Source of the DNA: Cheiracanthium punctorium
Lineage: Eukaryota; Arthropoda; Arachnida; Araneae; Cheiracanthiidae
Reading direction: 5' to 3'
Assembly (NCBI GenBank): GCA_038373885.1
Contig: JAWZYV010012246.1
Location: forward strand, 124,001 to 188,000
DNA length: 64,000 bases
Of this stretch, positions 1-10,629 are shown piece after piece. The position numbers and the translations under genes are program-made. Under the pieces are notes generated by a model. The model searched no databases, was not told the origin of the DNA, and worked only from the letters and a program-made list of their open reading frames with translations. Each line of letters starts with the position of its first letter. Positions within the stretch are counted from its first letter, which is position 1.

Positions 1-224
1 AAAATAAGGAAAGTTCATTGAACGAAGCAAGCAGTGGCTAATGGAGAAAGGTCACATAGACACTTACCATTATTAAAAATCCAATATAAAATGTAAAGCT
101 AAAGCTTAACACATCAGTTCTTTAATTATGTGTTTGTTTTGTCTTCAGTTGTTGGTAGATACCTACAAATTTGTTCACTTGAACGAAGAAACTCTTTTTA
201 AAGTCAGTTTAAAAAAATTGATTT

Positions 225-424
225 CCTCACCAGTGGCCGAGCACATAGCGCTCTTGACTAGGAGACGGAAGGTGCCTGGTTCAAATACAGGTCGCATCCA
301 CCGACATAGCCGTTTGGAGTTTCCCGTGGTTTTCTCCAAAACTTCGCTTACATATGGGCTAAGACACTTTAGAAAGACCCTCACGGAGAGTACTCCCCTC
401 GGACTAGATCCCTCGAGTAGATAA
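225..424 (+). repeat. tRNA-derived SINE, degenerate copy
   Basis: This is a diverged member of the SINE family seen better preserved at 22353, 25253, 29884, 35161 and 56776. It keeps the family order: a CTCACCA-like start, a pol III B-box-like GGTTCAAATAC near 278, then a tail with TTTTCTCCAAAACTTCG and CCCTCACGGAG blocks. The A box is poorly preserved. I see no clear target-site duplication, so the ends are approximate. Confidence 0.7.
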
Positions 425-1689
425 TCGACCGTAATCTTAAAAAACAAATGCGAAAAACATATGACTTCTTTTAATGTCGATTAAATTATATACATTTTTC
501 ATGTGCTCCACATTTAAACTATAGTTAATTTGAAATTAGGATACTTGAAACGCATTTTTATACAGATTTTTTGAAAATGTAAAAAAGGAATTTTTTAATA
601 TGAGGACTCTAATGAAAAATTCTCATTTTGAAACGTAATTACAAAATTCCTGATTCCTGACTACTGGGAAGTATTTTTTAACACCCCCTCCCCCCTTCTT
701 AATCGACTTATTCGTCATCCCCCTCCCCCACGGCAATTTTTTTACAAGTCGGAGTCAGTACGAATATGAAGTCTTAGACTGAAACAGTTTGGATATATTT
801 TTCATTATTTGTTTTGTGTTTATAGGACTAACTATCAAGAAAGTACTCTCTTGGAAAAGGGATATAGAATTTTGCCCCCTCCTCACTGAACTCTGGAACT
901 TGACAAAAAATTTTCTTTTCGCCCACTTGGTCATCGGTTTGGCAAACTTTCTTGTGGGATACCGATTCAGAAGAATTTTTTTCATTATATTACTCCCCAA
1001 ATGTACTTATCTTGATTATCTCCACGGCACCACTGCTGTGCGCTCGCAGTACCCCAGGGTGCCGTGGCATACAGTTTTGGAGTCCCTTCAGTAAGGTAAT
1101 CATTGCATTTTATTTATTTTATAGTGTCCTATAACCTGCATAGCAAAATTAGTAATTAAAAAACAAAGTTTTACTACATTTGGTACATTATTCGCAAAAC
1201 GTATATTTGGGAATCCTGTTATCTCCAGATTCCATTGAGATCCCATTATAGAATTTCGCCATGTATATTTAGGCATCACAAACTATTTTTGTTAATTTTT
1301 TGAAATTTTTAAAATCGCCACTTTTTGAGAAATTTAAATTTTAAAATTAAAATTAAAATTTTCAAAAATATTTTAAATTGTAACCCTATCTTGCGTCAAA
1401 TTATATTGAAGCCCCATTCATGATCTTTAAAATCAGACCACTCCCATGTTTGTATCTTTATTGGTTGCCAGGCTACTGGCAACTAAATATGAAAAGACAT
1501 GTAATTTTTTCATAAAAATTTAAATATTTAAAATTTAGTAAATTCAGAAATAATTGTGCTACACAGCTGAAATTTGTTTTTTTTTTTAAGTCTATGATAT
1601 ATTGTTGCGTACCAAAAACCATAAAAATCTGAGATTTTAAGTTTGAAAATCTCCCAAAATTGTGTTGATTTGACATGGAATGACCCATA
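425..1689. other. AT-rich non-coding stretch with one GC-rich hairpin
   Basis: No gene is recognisable. There is a C-rich stretch at 682-730 of the kind found in the G/C-rich termini of hAT-type MITEs. A hairpin lies at 1022-1067, with a perfect 10-bp outer stem (CCACGGCACC pairing with 1058-1067) and an inner ACTG/CAGT stem. Both may be ends of old DNA transposons, but no partner ends are visible. Confidence 0.5.
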
Positions 1690-1885
1690 TATTAAAATCA
1701 TATCATAATCCATGCGTCGTCCCTATTTCTCTTCCTTATTTCATTAAGTTGGAAAGTGGATCATTATTCGTAAGTGTGCTGTATTTTCTTTCCTTGTTCC
1801 ATAAAACACATCTGTGGAATCTCCAACTATCTTAAAATCGCCTACTAAGCCTGTTTTAAAATCTTCGCCAAGCACATTCCAACAA
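1690..1885 (+). repeat. Dispersed repeat A, copy 1
   Basis: The text from ATAATCCATG through GTTCCATAAAACACAT and AAATCGCCTACTAA to ATCTTCGCCA recurs, diverged, near 3505, 6304 and twice in tandem at 38200-38490. It encodes nothing I recognise. Because a piece also directly follows the LINE remnant at 3376, it could be an untranslated part of some retroelement. Confidence 0.6.
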
Positions 1886-1927
1886 GCATGTTGATTATAA
1901 AATTAACCAAACTAAGAAATGCATTAT

Positions 1928-2065
1928 CGACCGTATTCACCAAACACATGACACGCGTATTAAACCAAACTCGCGTGTTAAAGTCATCGGTAAGATATCT
2001 TACCGATGACTATTACAGGCGTTTCAGGATTAATCCGCGTGTCAAATGTCTGGCGAATACGGCCG
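1928..2065. mobile_element. 138-bp foldback MITE inserted at the LINE remnant's edge
   Basis: The outer about 30 bases at each end are inverted copies with a few mismatches (CGACCGTATTCACC on the left, read inverted from 2065 on the right). The centre is a perfect 30-bp palindrome at 1982-2011 whose midpoint, 1996/1997, is exactly the midpoint of the whole unit. That symmetry supports a complete foldback element. It sits immediately before the recognisable LINE sequence. I could not fix a target-site duplication. Confidence 0.7.
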
Positions 2066-2069
2066 TGTG

Positions 2070-3376
2070 ACATACAGAAGAATGATTGGTAAAAACTGGG
2101 GCCTTCAACCGAAATTGATGTTTTGGATGTACACAGCAATCATCAGACCTATTATTACTTATGCCTCTATTTTCTGGTGGTGCAAGGTGGAACAGAGAAC
2201 TGTGAAGGACAAGTTAGAAAGTCTGCAAAGACTGACCCGCCTGTGTATCAAAGGAGCTGTATCCTCTGCGCCCACCAGAGCTTTGGAGATTATTTTAAAT
2301 CTGACTCCGCCGGACATCTTCATTTGCAGTACTGCGAGAATAACGGGATATAGAATGATGTTGCAAAAGCAATGGTATGACAAGGCTGTAGCTAAAGGCC
2401 ACACCAGAATTAACACGGAAATAAAAGATCCTATTCTTATGATGGTGCCTTATCCTTCTGGCACCATAGAAATGACCTACGTGTTCGAAAGACCTTTTGA
2501 AGTTGTTTTTCTAACCAGGGATGAATGCAAAGAGAACACGATTAATTTGGATAACAATGATCTCGTCTGGTTTAGGGACGGATTTAGGAAAGATAACTCC
2601 TCTGGACTCGGGGTGCGTGGTGTATCACCAAGAGTCAGCCTCTTTAGGGGCCTTGGAAGGTATACCACTGTACTGTAAGCTGAAATTTTTGCTATCATAG
2701 ACTGTCTTTTACTAAATATTAGAAAATGTTACCACGGTAAGCGGATTTTGATTTTTAATGACAGTCAAGCTGCTTTAGAGGCTCTTAACTCTTTCCAAGT
2801 TAAATCTAAGATTGTCCTGGAATGTAGAAACCATCATAGTCAACTGGCAACCAATGATAAGGTTTCCCTGTTTTGGGTGCCGGGACATGTTGGAATTGGA
2901 GGTAATGAAAAGGCGGATGAACTGGCAAATCAGGGATCATCTTCTAATCCTATTGGTGCAGAAACTTTTTGTGGCATCAATTTGAAGACCTTCTCAAATG
3001 GGAAAAACAAGAGATGCATAAAACTTGGAGTAACTCTTCAGGACTAAAACACGCCAAAAGTATGATCGCTGGATCATCGGCGAAAGTTGCTTCTGAAATT
3101 TTAGTTGTTCTAGAGTGAAGAGACGAATTATTGCAGGCTTTATTCCTGGGCACTATCATTTCAGGAAACACCCATACAATGGGACTTACTCAAGACCCTA
3201 GGTGTAGGAAATGTCTTAAGGATGAAGAATTGGCGCATCACATTATTTTTGATTGTGATGCTCCTGTCTCCATTAATTTTACTATTTTAGGAATCATTAA
3301 TACTAAAGAGTTACACCTTAGTTTCGTAAAGGGTTTGTCTGACTTTATTAACAAAATCGGCGACCCAATTTATTGA
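2070..3376 (+). pseudogene. LINE 3' remnant: RT thumb, RNase H and C-terminal Cys/His motif
   Basis: This is the 5'-truncated, broken 3' part of the pol gene of a non-LTR retrotransposon. The first segment (to 2678) reads like the end of a LINE reverse transcriptase (IGKNWGLQPKLMFWMYTAII, then RPIITYASIFWW). An RNase H domain follows, with DGF near 2577, DSQAALEAL near 2760 and VPGHVGIGGNEKADELANQG near 2880. The first two segments share a frame and are split by one TAA at 2676-2678, where related proteins have Gln. The last segment (from 3131) is in another frame and carries CRKCLKDEELAHHIIFDC, the C-terminal zinc-like motif of RNase H-bearing LINEs (I, LOA and R1-related clades). It cannot make an active protein. 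The exact clade is not resolved by eye. Confidence 0.88.
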
Positions 3377-3504
3377 AACTAGGAAACTTTGGGCTTGAGG
3401 CTATGGCACAAAATGCTATTGAGCAGAAGTACCCTGTAACTTACAAACCCAATCTCAAAAAGAAAATAAGAAGCATATTCGAAATGTACTTCACCGTTTT
3501 GAAT

Positions 3505-3570
3505 ACTCTTTAGAATGGGCATCATAATCCATGAGTGTACCGTATTCCCTGTTCCATAAAACACTTCTGG
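3505..3570 (+). repeat. Dispersed repeat A, partial copy 2
   Basis: GGGCATCATAATCCATGAG and GTTCCATAAAACACTTCTGG match the copies at 1690 and 38345. It lies between the LINE remnant and the next element. Confidence 0.6.
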
Positions 3571-4169
3571 GCAATTCCATGTGACTCACATTACAATTTG
3601 ACACATTTTCACAAAAGTAAATTGTATATATATAAAAGAAATATCAGACTTGATTAAAAAAAAGTTTTTTATGTGTATCTGGGGTACAGTACGAAACTAG
3701 AAATATCAATATTTAAAAATTTAGTATGAGCAAACAGTATCCAGACCATAATTTAGCACTGTGACTCACATTACAAAAAAAGGGAAGTCAAGTTTAGTAT
3801 GTTATCAAAAACCTAATTTTTTTCCTCTTTCAACACAGGAAAATAAAAGAGAAGGGTTTTATGAAATAACAAACACTTCAAAGTTGTGATATACCTCAAA
3901 ATAACTTTGTTTTGTTAATAATATATTATTTTAATCAATATTTTACATGTGACTCACATTACATATTTTCGTGACTCACGTTACATCTCCCACTTAAGTC
4001 TTCAAAGTTAATGAAATATTGATTTAAAAATATTTTATTTTGTAGATGGGAAAGTAACATAATTAAATTTAACTAACAGGTGTGTGATTATATATATTTT
4101 AGCACAGGAAAATAATTAATGAAAATAATAAAGGATAAGTCAAGCCAATAGGAAATACACATCACATTG

Positions 4170-4191
4170 TATATATATATATATATATATA
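4170..4191. repeat. (AT)n microsatellite
   Basis: A run of eleven AT/TA dinucleotides just downstream of the stop codon of the minus-strand gene relic. Confidence 0.9.
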
Positions 4192-4201
4192 GTAGAATAA
4201 A

Positions 4202-5511
4202 TTACAATACAAATGTAAAAACGCCTCTGGAATTAACAGGAATCGGAGGTTTTAATTTCCGTATCAACTTTTAACGAGGATAAAATAGTCTATCTTCATT
4301 TTTAGGCCATTTCCAGCAAGCAGTCTTTGCCTGTAGGGTGCATCTTATTTATTTCAAATTCTCCATTGATGCAACTGGTAATTTTTCCAGGGCACAGTAC
4401 ACCGTCATATTCAACTTCATACCAATCATTACATTTAATATCGGATAATAGTTGAGGAATTATTTTATTATCAGAAGATATCAAAATTCCTATAGGCTTC
4501 TTATATTCAACTTTAATACAGTGATATTGTTTGATACCTTTCAATAATGGTGAATTGTCCCACAGCTGTTGAATATTAAGTTTAAATTTCTTTCTTTGAT
4601 ATTTTCTTCTGTAATTTCCTGGATATTAATATTAGTTTCAGCCATCTGGGCAACTTGAACAAAATCTGTAGCATTAATTACTAAACATTTGCATTTTTTT
4701 GAGGCTTGCAAATTATTTCTTCAGGAAAAGAATGTGAGTAAATAGGAACCGCTTCATTAAACTGATATAATGCATTAACAGCATTGATAAAGTTCTCATG
4801 ATAGAGACACAAACAAACATTGTGAGGTAGTTTGTTGCTTAAGAGAACATGCTTTGGCGCATTGATGAGAATTTGCTTTTCCCATTTACCTCTGATGGAT
4901 TACCAATTTTGAATAGCTCAAATACTTCTCTTAAGGAATAAACAAGATGCCGAGCTTGCTTTTTAATTTTTTTCCCGTCTTCCTATATTGTAACTACATC
5001 GTTTCTTCCTGGTGCTAGTCTGCTAATGTCGTCTCTTTCATAAAATTCTTGAATTTTACTTAGAGTGTCTTGGCATAAGGGATTTCCTTGTGATGCAGTC
5101 TTTGGACACTGAAGACTTTTATCCATTTCCATATTGCATTCACTCCTAAATAATTTTCTCACTTTTACCTCCTTATGATGAGGTGAATTGGGCAAACCCC
5201 ACTTTGCTTTGGCCAATACCTTTCCTAGTGCGCTTGCAGTCTTATATATTTGTTCGGGTAACTCTATAATTTTTTCAGATGATTGCCTTGCATTTTTAAG
5301 AAGTCGCAATTTAGCTACTCTTTTTCTTGAGAGTTTCATTTCTTCATTTTTTATTTTATCTTGAATTGCTTGAGGCTAGTTTGTCAGCTTTCCTCTTTCT
5401 ATATTCCTTCATAAAGAGACAGTGTTTCTGTTTATATTAATTGTACATCCCTTCTTGCTTTAATTTTTCCCTGTGCTTTTTCTGTCTCTTTGCTGCTGTT
5501 GTTGGTGCCAT
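4202..5511 (-). pseudogene. Broken gene of an uncharacterised repetitive family (basic N-terminus, His/Cys-rich middle)
   Basis: Read on the minus strand, the gene opens with ATG at 5511 and a strongly basic start (MAPTTAAKRQKKHREKLKQE). After a frameshift come KEYRKRKADKL and a basic block ending RLLKNARQ near 5285. The better-kept segment 5339-4983 contains KTASALGKVLAKAKWGLPNS. In another frame come KLPHNVCLCLYHENFINAVN and YSHSFPEEIIC (about 4840-4700), whose Cys/His spacing suggests metal binding. The last segment 4544-4302 shows DWYEVEYDGVLCPGKI, and after a frameshift CWKWPKNEDRLFYP leads to a stop at 4202. At least three frameshifts or stops show it is dead. From memory, similar multi-copy proteins occur in arthropods and cnidarians without an assigned function. 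The flanking motif clusters suggest a transposon gene. Confidence 0.7.
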
Positions 5512-5957
5512 AGTTTAAAAACTTTCTATTATTAAAAAAATTCAACTTAGTTGTAATAACAAGTGGTAGTTATTTTTTAAACTTAGTGTGTTTACTAGAA
5601 ACACTATAGTAAAATTAGATTATTTAATTACATTTAGTGGCAGTAATTAATCATATATAGGCGTGTGTAGCTATAAAATCACCCGCATTTATTCAAAAGA
5701 TAAAATTAGGATACATCAAATGCCATTAAGAACTCTATTATCAATCAATACTAGCCGTGACTCACATTACATGTGACTCACATTACGAAATAAAATGTCT
5801 TTATCACTAAATAAAATATTTTTAAAATTGAAATTGCTCATCAGTTATTTTTAGTAAGATAAATAAGTAGGAGAAAAAGTAAAAATTTTATAATTTACAG
5901 CTACAAAAAGTTATAAATATTAAAAAAATGAAGTTTTTGTGACTCAACAGAGTTACA

Positions 5958-6299
5958 AAGAATTCGATCTATATAAAAATTAACCTCTCTCATTTATCTT
6001 AAATGCTAATTCTGAAATATCATTTTTATATTTGTCCTATAGGATAATTCTTTAAGAAAATATAATTATTTATCTAGAAATTTCTAAAACTTAGTAAAAT
6101 ATATACCTTTAAATCTATCCAAAGCTAAGAAGATTTCACAAAAATAATGTTCTTTGCAGAAAAAATCTTCCATGACAGAAAAGGGTTAACCATATGTGTT
6201 GCCACATTCTAATTTGTGAACTTCAATAAATATACAACAAATGAAAAACAAAGTTGAGAAGTTGAAAAAAAAAATTCTTTTACTACTGTAGTTCCGGAG
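5958..6299. other. AT-rich spacer, nothing recognised
   Basis: No coding signal, repeat end or RNA gene is visible. Confidence 0.5.
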
Positions 6300-6630
6300 T
6301 TATGTGGAATTGCCCTTCTTCAGAATCGAAATCTATATCGAAATCGCGTTCAAAAACCATTTTACAGTTTTCGACAGGCATATTCTAACTATACTTTTCC
6401 TTCGTAACAAACTGTCGCATTTGCCAATTTCTAGCCAAATTTGGAAGATATCGCCAAACTTGGTTCAATTTTGTAGACTTATTTTTTGGCACCAAACTTA
6501 GCGATTAATTATCAAAAATGGCAAACCTTGTGAGACTTTCAACATTTTATTCTCCCCACCCCTCCGTGTTATCTAGGAAACACATTTGAAAAGTACCTCG
6601 TCGTGACAAATCATGTAGACAAGTTATGTC
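6300..6630 (+). repeat. Dispersed repeat A copy 3 joined to LTR-like sequence
   Basis: The first part (to about 6420) is dispersed repeat A, ending GACAGGCATATTCTAAC. The second part (GGAAGATATCGCCAAACTTG, then TTATTTTTTGGCACCAAACT) matches 38490-38660 and also resembles the GCCAAANTTGGCGA block of the gypsy LTRs at 13.7 and 20.7 kb, in plus sense. The same two-part arrangement recurs at 38 kb, so the pair may be one repeat family. Confidence 0.6.
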
Positions 6631-6837
6631 GACGCTAAAAAACCTGCTTGATTTTAATACTGCAGTGGTAAAACAACAACAACAACACGCAGTGGAGTAC
6701 TGAACAGGATCTTGTCCGGTGACAACTCAGTTGTCACAGTCTATGCAGCACTACTTTCACTTCGATTGGCGAAGCTAACACCGGCGAGTTGATCTTTTTT
6801 CCTCTTTTATAGATTTCAAGATAATTTCGGGAATATT

Positions 6838-7038
6838 CTAGGTACTTCTGCTTTTAGAAAATTCTAGAAGTTTTCCGTAATTCAACTGTGTAATGTTCGA
6901 TGTACTAGAGCTGTGCCTGAAATGTCGCAAGGCTTGGCTACTTTCGACAAAATATTGCGGAATTTGGCATATAAAGTAAGTCTCCAAACTTGAATTGAGC
7001 TTGGCAATATCTCGGCATATTTGGTGAAATACTGGCAA
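6838..7038 (-). repeat. Degenerate gypsy LTR-like fragment
   Basis: The series TGTCGCAAGGCTTGGCTAC, ATATTGCGGAATTTGGC, AGTAAGTCTCCAAACTTGAA parallels the LTR text at 20655-20725 block by block. Identity is low, so this is an old relic of a related LTR, oriented like the element at 13-21 kb. Confidence 0.5.
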
Positions 7039-7039
7039 A

Positions 7040-9020
7040 TCGTAATGATAAAGAGTGATGCGTTTTAATTAACCAATTTCTAAGCAGTAAAATGCAAACT
7101 TTGAATAGTGAACACATAGGACATGATTTTTAGACCAAAGTAAAGCTTAAAGTAGTAGGTCAACAAGTAAATTGGTAAAACTGCGTCCTTATGGAAGAAT
7201 GATCATATCAGAGATTACTACTCCTAGCCACGATATGACACTGATTTTTAAAGGGCCGAAACACAGTTTATCCATTTCGTTGGATTGCTAAAATTAACAA
7301 TTTAAGTGGAGAACAAAAGATTCTGTCACTTTGGTAACTGTAATGTTAAGAATAGAATGTTAAACTAATTATTTATTTCAGATGGATAAGATTAAATGTG
7401 TTGAGAGTAGTTTGCATCAGTAAAAATAAGAATTATTTTGGTGACAGAAGAATGCTTTTCACATGGGCAGATCGTAGAAACCCTTAGAAAGCACAAGCTG
7501 ATGTCAGATTATTTGAATTTCTTTATTACTGTAAAATATCGTTTTCAGTACACCTTAAAATCTAAGATAAGCAGCCGAAAAAGCAACCTATTACAAAAAT
7601 ATAAAGCAAATTTAAATTTATTCTTTTTAAGGTTGGGCTTTCTATTTTAGTGCAAATGTTGACGTTAGAAGTGAAACAATTTGGCTATTATGAAAAAACT
7701 GCGCCCTCAGAATAAACGTTGAGTATTAACAAATGAACTCTTTCTTCTCGTACAAAGAACGGATACTTCAGCTAGTTTGCAATGTAAAAGCAATATAGAA
7801 AAAAGGCATAATTAAAATTGAGATTTTAGAAATATACGATAAATGTGCGTGAGTAGATTTTTGTGCAAACATTTGTAATACTTTTGAAGTAGGGTTTGAA
7901 ATTAATATTCTACGTTCTTTTTTTGTAGTTCAAAATAACTACACATTAATGTACAAGTACATATACTTCCGTAGTAAATTTATTTCAAGGGCTAAAGTAA
8001 AAGAAGGGAATTATTTTTTGTACTAAGACAATGAATAAAGCTATTTATCATGAACACTGGTTTGCTCGTATGAAGTGTTTTCAGTGGTTATTATTTAAAA
8101 ATTAAAACGCCAAAAAAGGTCATTTCTCATTTGTAGAGCATATTAATCATCTTTCTCCTTTCTAGAAAATAATAACAGCCGGTTTCTGATCTTCGGAAAT
8201 TTATTATAGCGCAGGTACTTGCAAATAAAGTCAACTTGCTAAATTACACTCACTACATTTAAAATTTTTTGTTTTCACATTTTAGAAACGCCTCTCTTTG
8301 AGAAAATAAAAATGAAAGATTGTTTCTCAAAACTTCTGAATAAAAAACGTGAAATGTGCGGCTGATATATTTTGGGCTAAAGTTTGAACGAATTTTGTTA
8401 CACAGGTGGAGTGGGCCAGTGAAGACTAAGTTAAACAGCTAACTTACTAGAAGAAGAATTAAAGAAAAAGAAAAAAAAAATGGCAGGCTGGATGAATCAT
8501 TTTTTTTCGGGGGAGGGGGATTTAGAAGTATCTGCTAGACCATGTTGATCGATTACTATAAAAAAAAACTTTCTTTTTCAATTTTTTTTAACGGACGTTT
8601 AACTTACTTGTGATTAAAATGGTTTGTTTAAAAAATTATGCTTACAAAAGATTATTTATTGATTAAATTCAGTTTTCTGTAAATATGTGCTACGCATTAC
8701 TTTTACTTTGAATTTTTTAATTTCTTTTAGCAGATTTACTTAACAAACGGATTTATAGAAAAATGAGAAGGAAAGAAAAAGAAAAGAAAAAAGAAAAGAA
8801 GAGAGCGCGAGAGACATTTTTGATATTAATTACACATTTTGTTTGGGGGGCAGAGAAAGGAACTGCTGTAAATATTTTATTAAATTAATATATCCGAAAT
8901 AAAACAGATCTGTGTGATGTAACATAAAAATAATCCTTTAATGAAAACCATTGTTCTTGGGAAAAAAAGAACATCTACTCTCATTGCATAGCTCTTTAAC
9001 AGCTTTAAAATAAGTTGAAT
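7040..9020. other. AT-rich non-coding stretch
   Basis: I see no gene or element ends. There are A-rich and purine-rich low-complexity patches (8455-8480, 8760-8810) and short G-rich runs at 8505-8520 and 8846-8852. Confidence 0.5.
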
Positions 9021-9022
9021 TA

Positions 9023-9190
9023 CTGTATTGGCCCGAATATAAAGCGATATTTTTTGACTGATTATTTCACGTTAAAAAACAAACCTTGCATTAAATTTGA
9101 TGCCTAAATATAGGATTTTTCTAAATATCTTGATGAAAAATTTCGGGGTCGTGTTATATTCGGGGCCGCGTTATATTCGGGCTAATACGG
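9023..9190. mobile_element. 168-bp Tc1/mariner-type MITE
   Basis: The left end CTGTATTGGCCCGAATATAA and the right end read inverted (CCGTATTAGCCCGAATATAA) form TIRs of about 24 bp. TA dinucleotides flank both ends (9021-9022, 9191-9192). The right half repeats GTTATATTCGGG twice. It has no coding capacity. Confidence 0.8.
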
Positions 9191-9744
9191 TATGTCAGAG
9201 ATTCGAAAAAAAATTCATAATGACGTTTCACCGATTGCACCATGTATTAACATAAAAACACAAATATATAAATTCATACGACTTTCAGAAAAAAAGTAAA
9301 CAACAACCAAGAAAGATAAATAAATGCCAAGCGCATCGATTATAAAACACTTTCCAAAACACCAGAGCGCGCACACACTCACACCCTAAGCAGACAGTCC
9401 TTGCGCAGCTTTGCCTTAATACAGCACAGCACACTAAATCGGTTGATTAGAACGCGTGTAATGAATTTGCAAAATTCCCATTGAAATTGTCATACCTTAA
9501 TATTACCACATTAGTTATTTTTGGATTTCTTGACAAAAATGAAAATACCGCCAAGTTGAATTTATTTTTCGAAACACTTTTTCTAACCATATTTTTTAAA
9601 TTATCACAAAAGTCTTCAATATTGGCGGAACTTTTGAGGGAGGCACGCGATCGTTATCGGACCATTAGATAATGTTATATAGTAGTAGGATAATATTGCA
9701 CTGAAGATGGATACGCCCGTCTCTAAACTTCCATTGAACGGAAT

Positions 9745-10629
9745 GAATTGGAATCATTTTGAGTGCTCCTGTAGAAGAATATCAATGATACAGACGCTGT
9801 TTTTGACGGAGAGTTTTATATTGCAATCCTTAATAACATGTGTCAATTTTGTTTCATTTCAAACGAAATAGGCAAAATATCTCTAAAATACACTTTTAAG
9901 AATGACTGCCCATAGAGCTTAATGTATTGGAAGTCTTTTGAGCTCTCCTGTGGAAGAACTATAAATGCTACACACATAATTTTCAATAGGGTGCATGATA
10001 CGGTACATAGGAATAACATGTATAAAATTCATATCAATCGATGCATATTTTCGGAAGTTAGAGCACGGACGAACAGGCAGACAAACCGAAATCATAAACA
10101 CTTTTCAATATGGTTGGAAAGCGTTAATATGTACAGAAATAGCTTTGCAAAATGGGCAGAGGTGTTATACAAAAATATTACGAAACAAAAACAACGTATT
10201 ACGCTAGCGCATGGCCCGAAATTAAAGGTGGTCCGCTGGTGAGAGACCACTAAGATATACAACGGATTAGTAGAATACAGAATTTATTGGTTCGTCTGAC
10301 AAGCAACGTTTTATTTACACTTTTCTCTTACAAACTTTCCTCATCTAGTTCTACAATACATGTTATCTAATTTTACCATTTGATATATTTAATAATTTTA
10401 TATTTTTACATTTTTTAACTCAGCCCTTAACAGAAATCAATATTAATAACTCATATAGTTTCTTTTGTTTTGCCACTAAAAGAAAATTAATGTATATGAA
10501 CCAGTGTTTAATGTTGAAAGAGAAGACATGAAGTCACTGGTCCTTTGAAGCACTGACTAAATATTCTAATTTCTATCCCTATGCTTATGATTTTAATCGC
10601 AATGATTCATACATAGGAATAACATGTAT
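9745..10629 (+). repeat. Diverged internal direct repeats
   Basis: A block at 9748-9800 (TTGGAATCATTTTGAG, GCTCCTGTAGAAGAATAT) is echoed at 9922-9975 (TTGGAAGTCTTTTGAG, CTCTCCTGTGGAAGAACTAT). Separately, ACATAGGAATAACATGTAT occurs exactly at 10005-10023 and 10611-10629. No coding sense is seen. Confidence 0.55.

Larger units (their letters stand above)
3580..5957 (-). mobile_element. Unclassified decayed element bounded by a repeated 16-bp motif
   Basis: A minus-strand gene relic (4202-5511) lies between two clusters of the motif TGTGACTCACATTACA. Left copies are at 3580-3595, 3760-3775, 3948-3963 and 3970-3985 (the last starting CG and reading ACGTTACA). Right copies are at 5756-5771 and 5772-5787, with a variant at 5938-5957. 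All face the same way, so they are not simple TIRs, although the core TGACTCA is nearly palindromic. I infer one transposon-like unit of about 2.4 kb. No target-site duplication or superfamily signature is clear. Confidence 0.55.
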
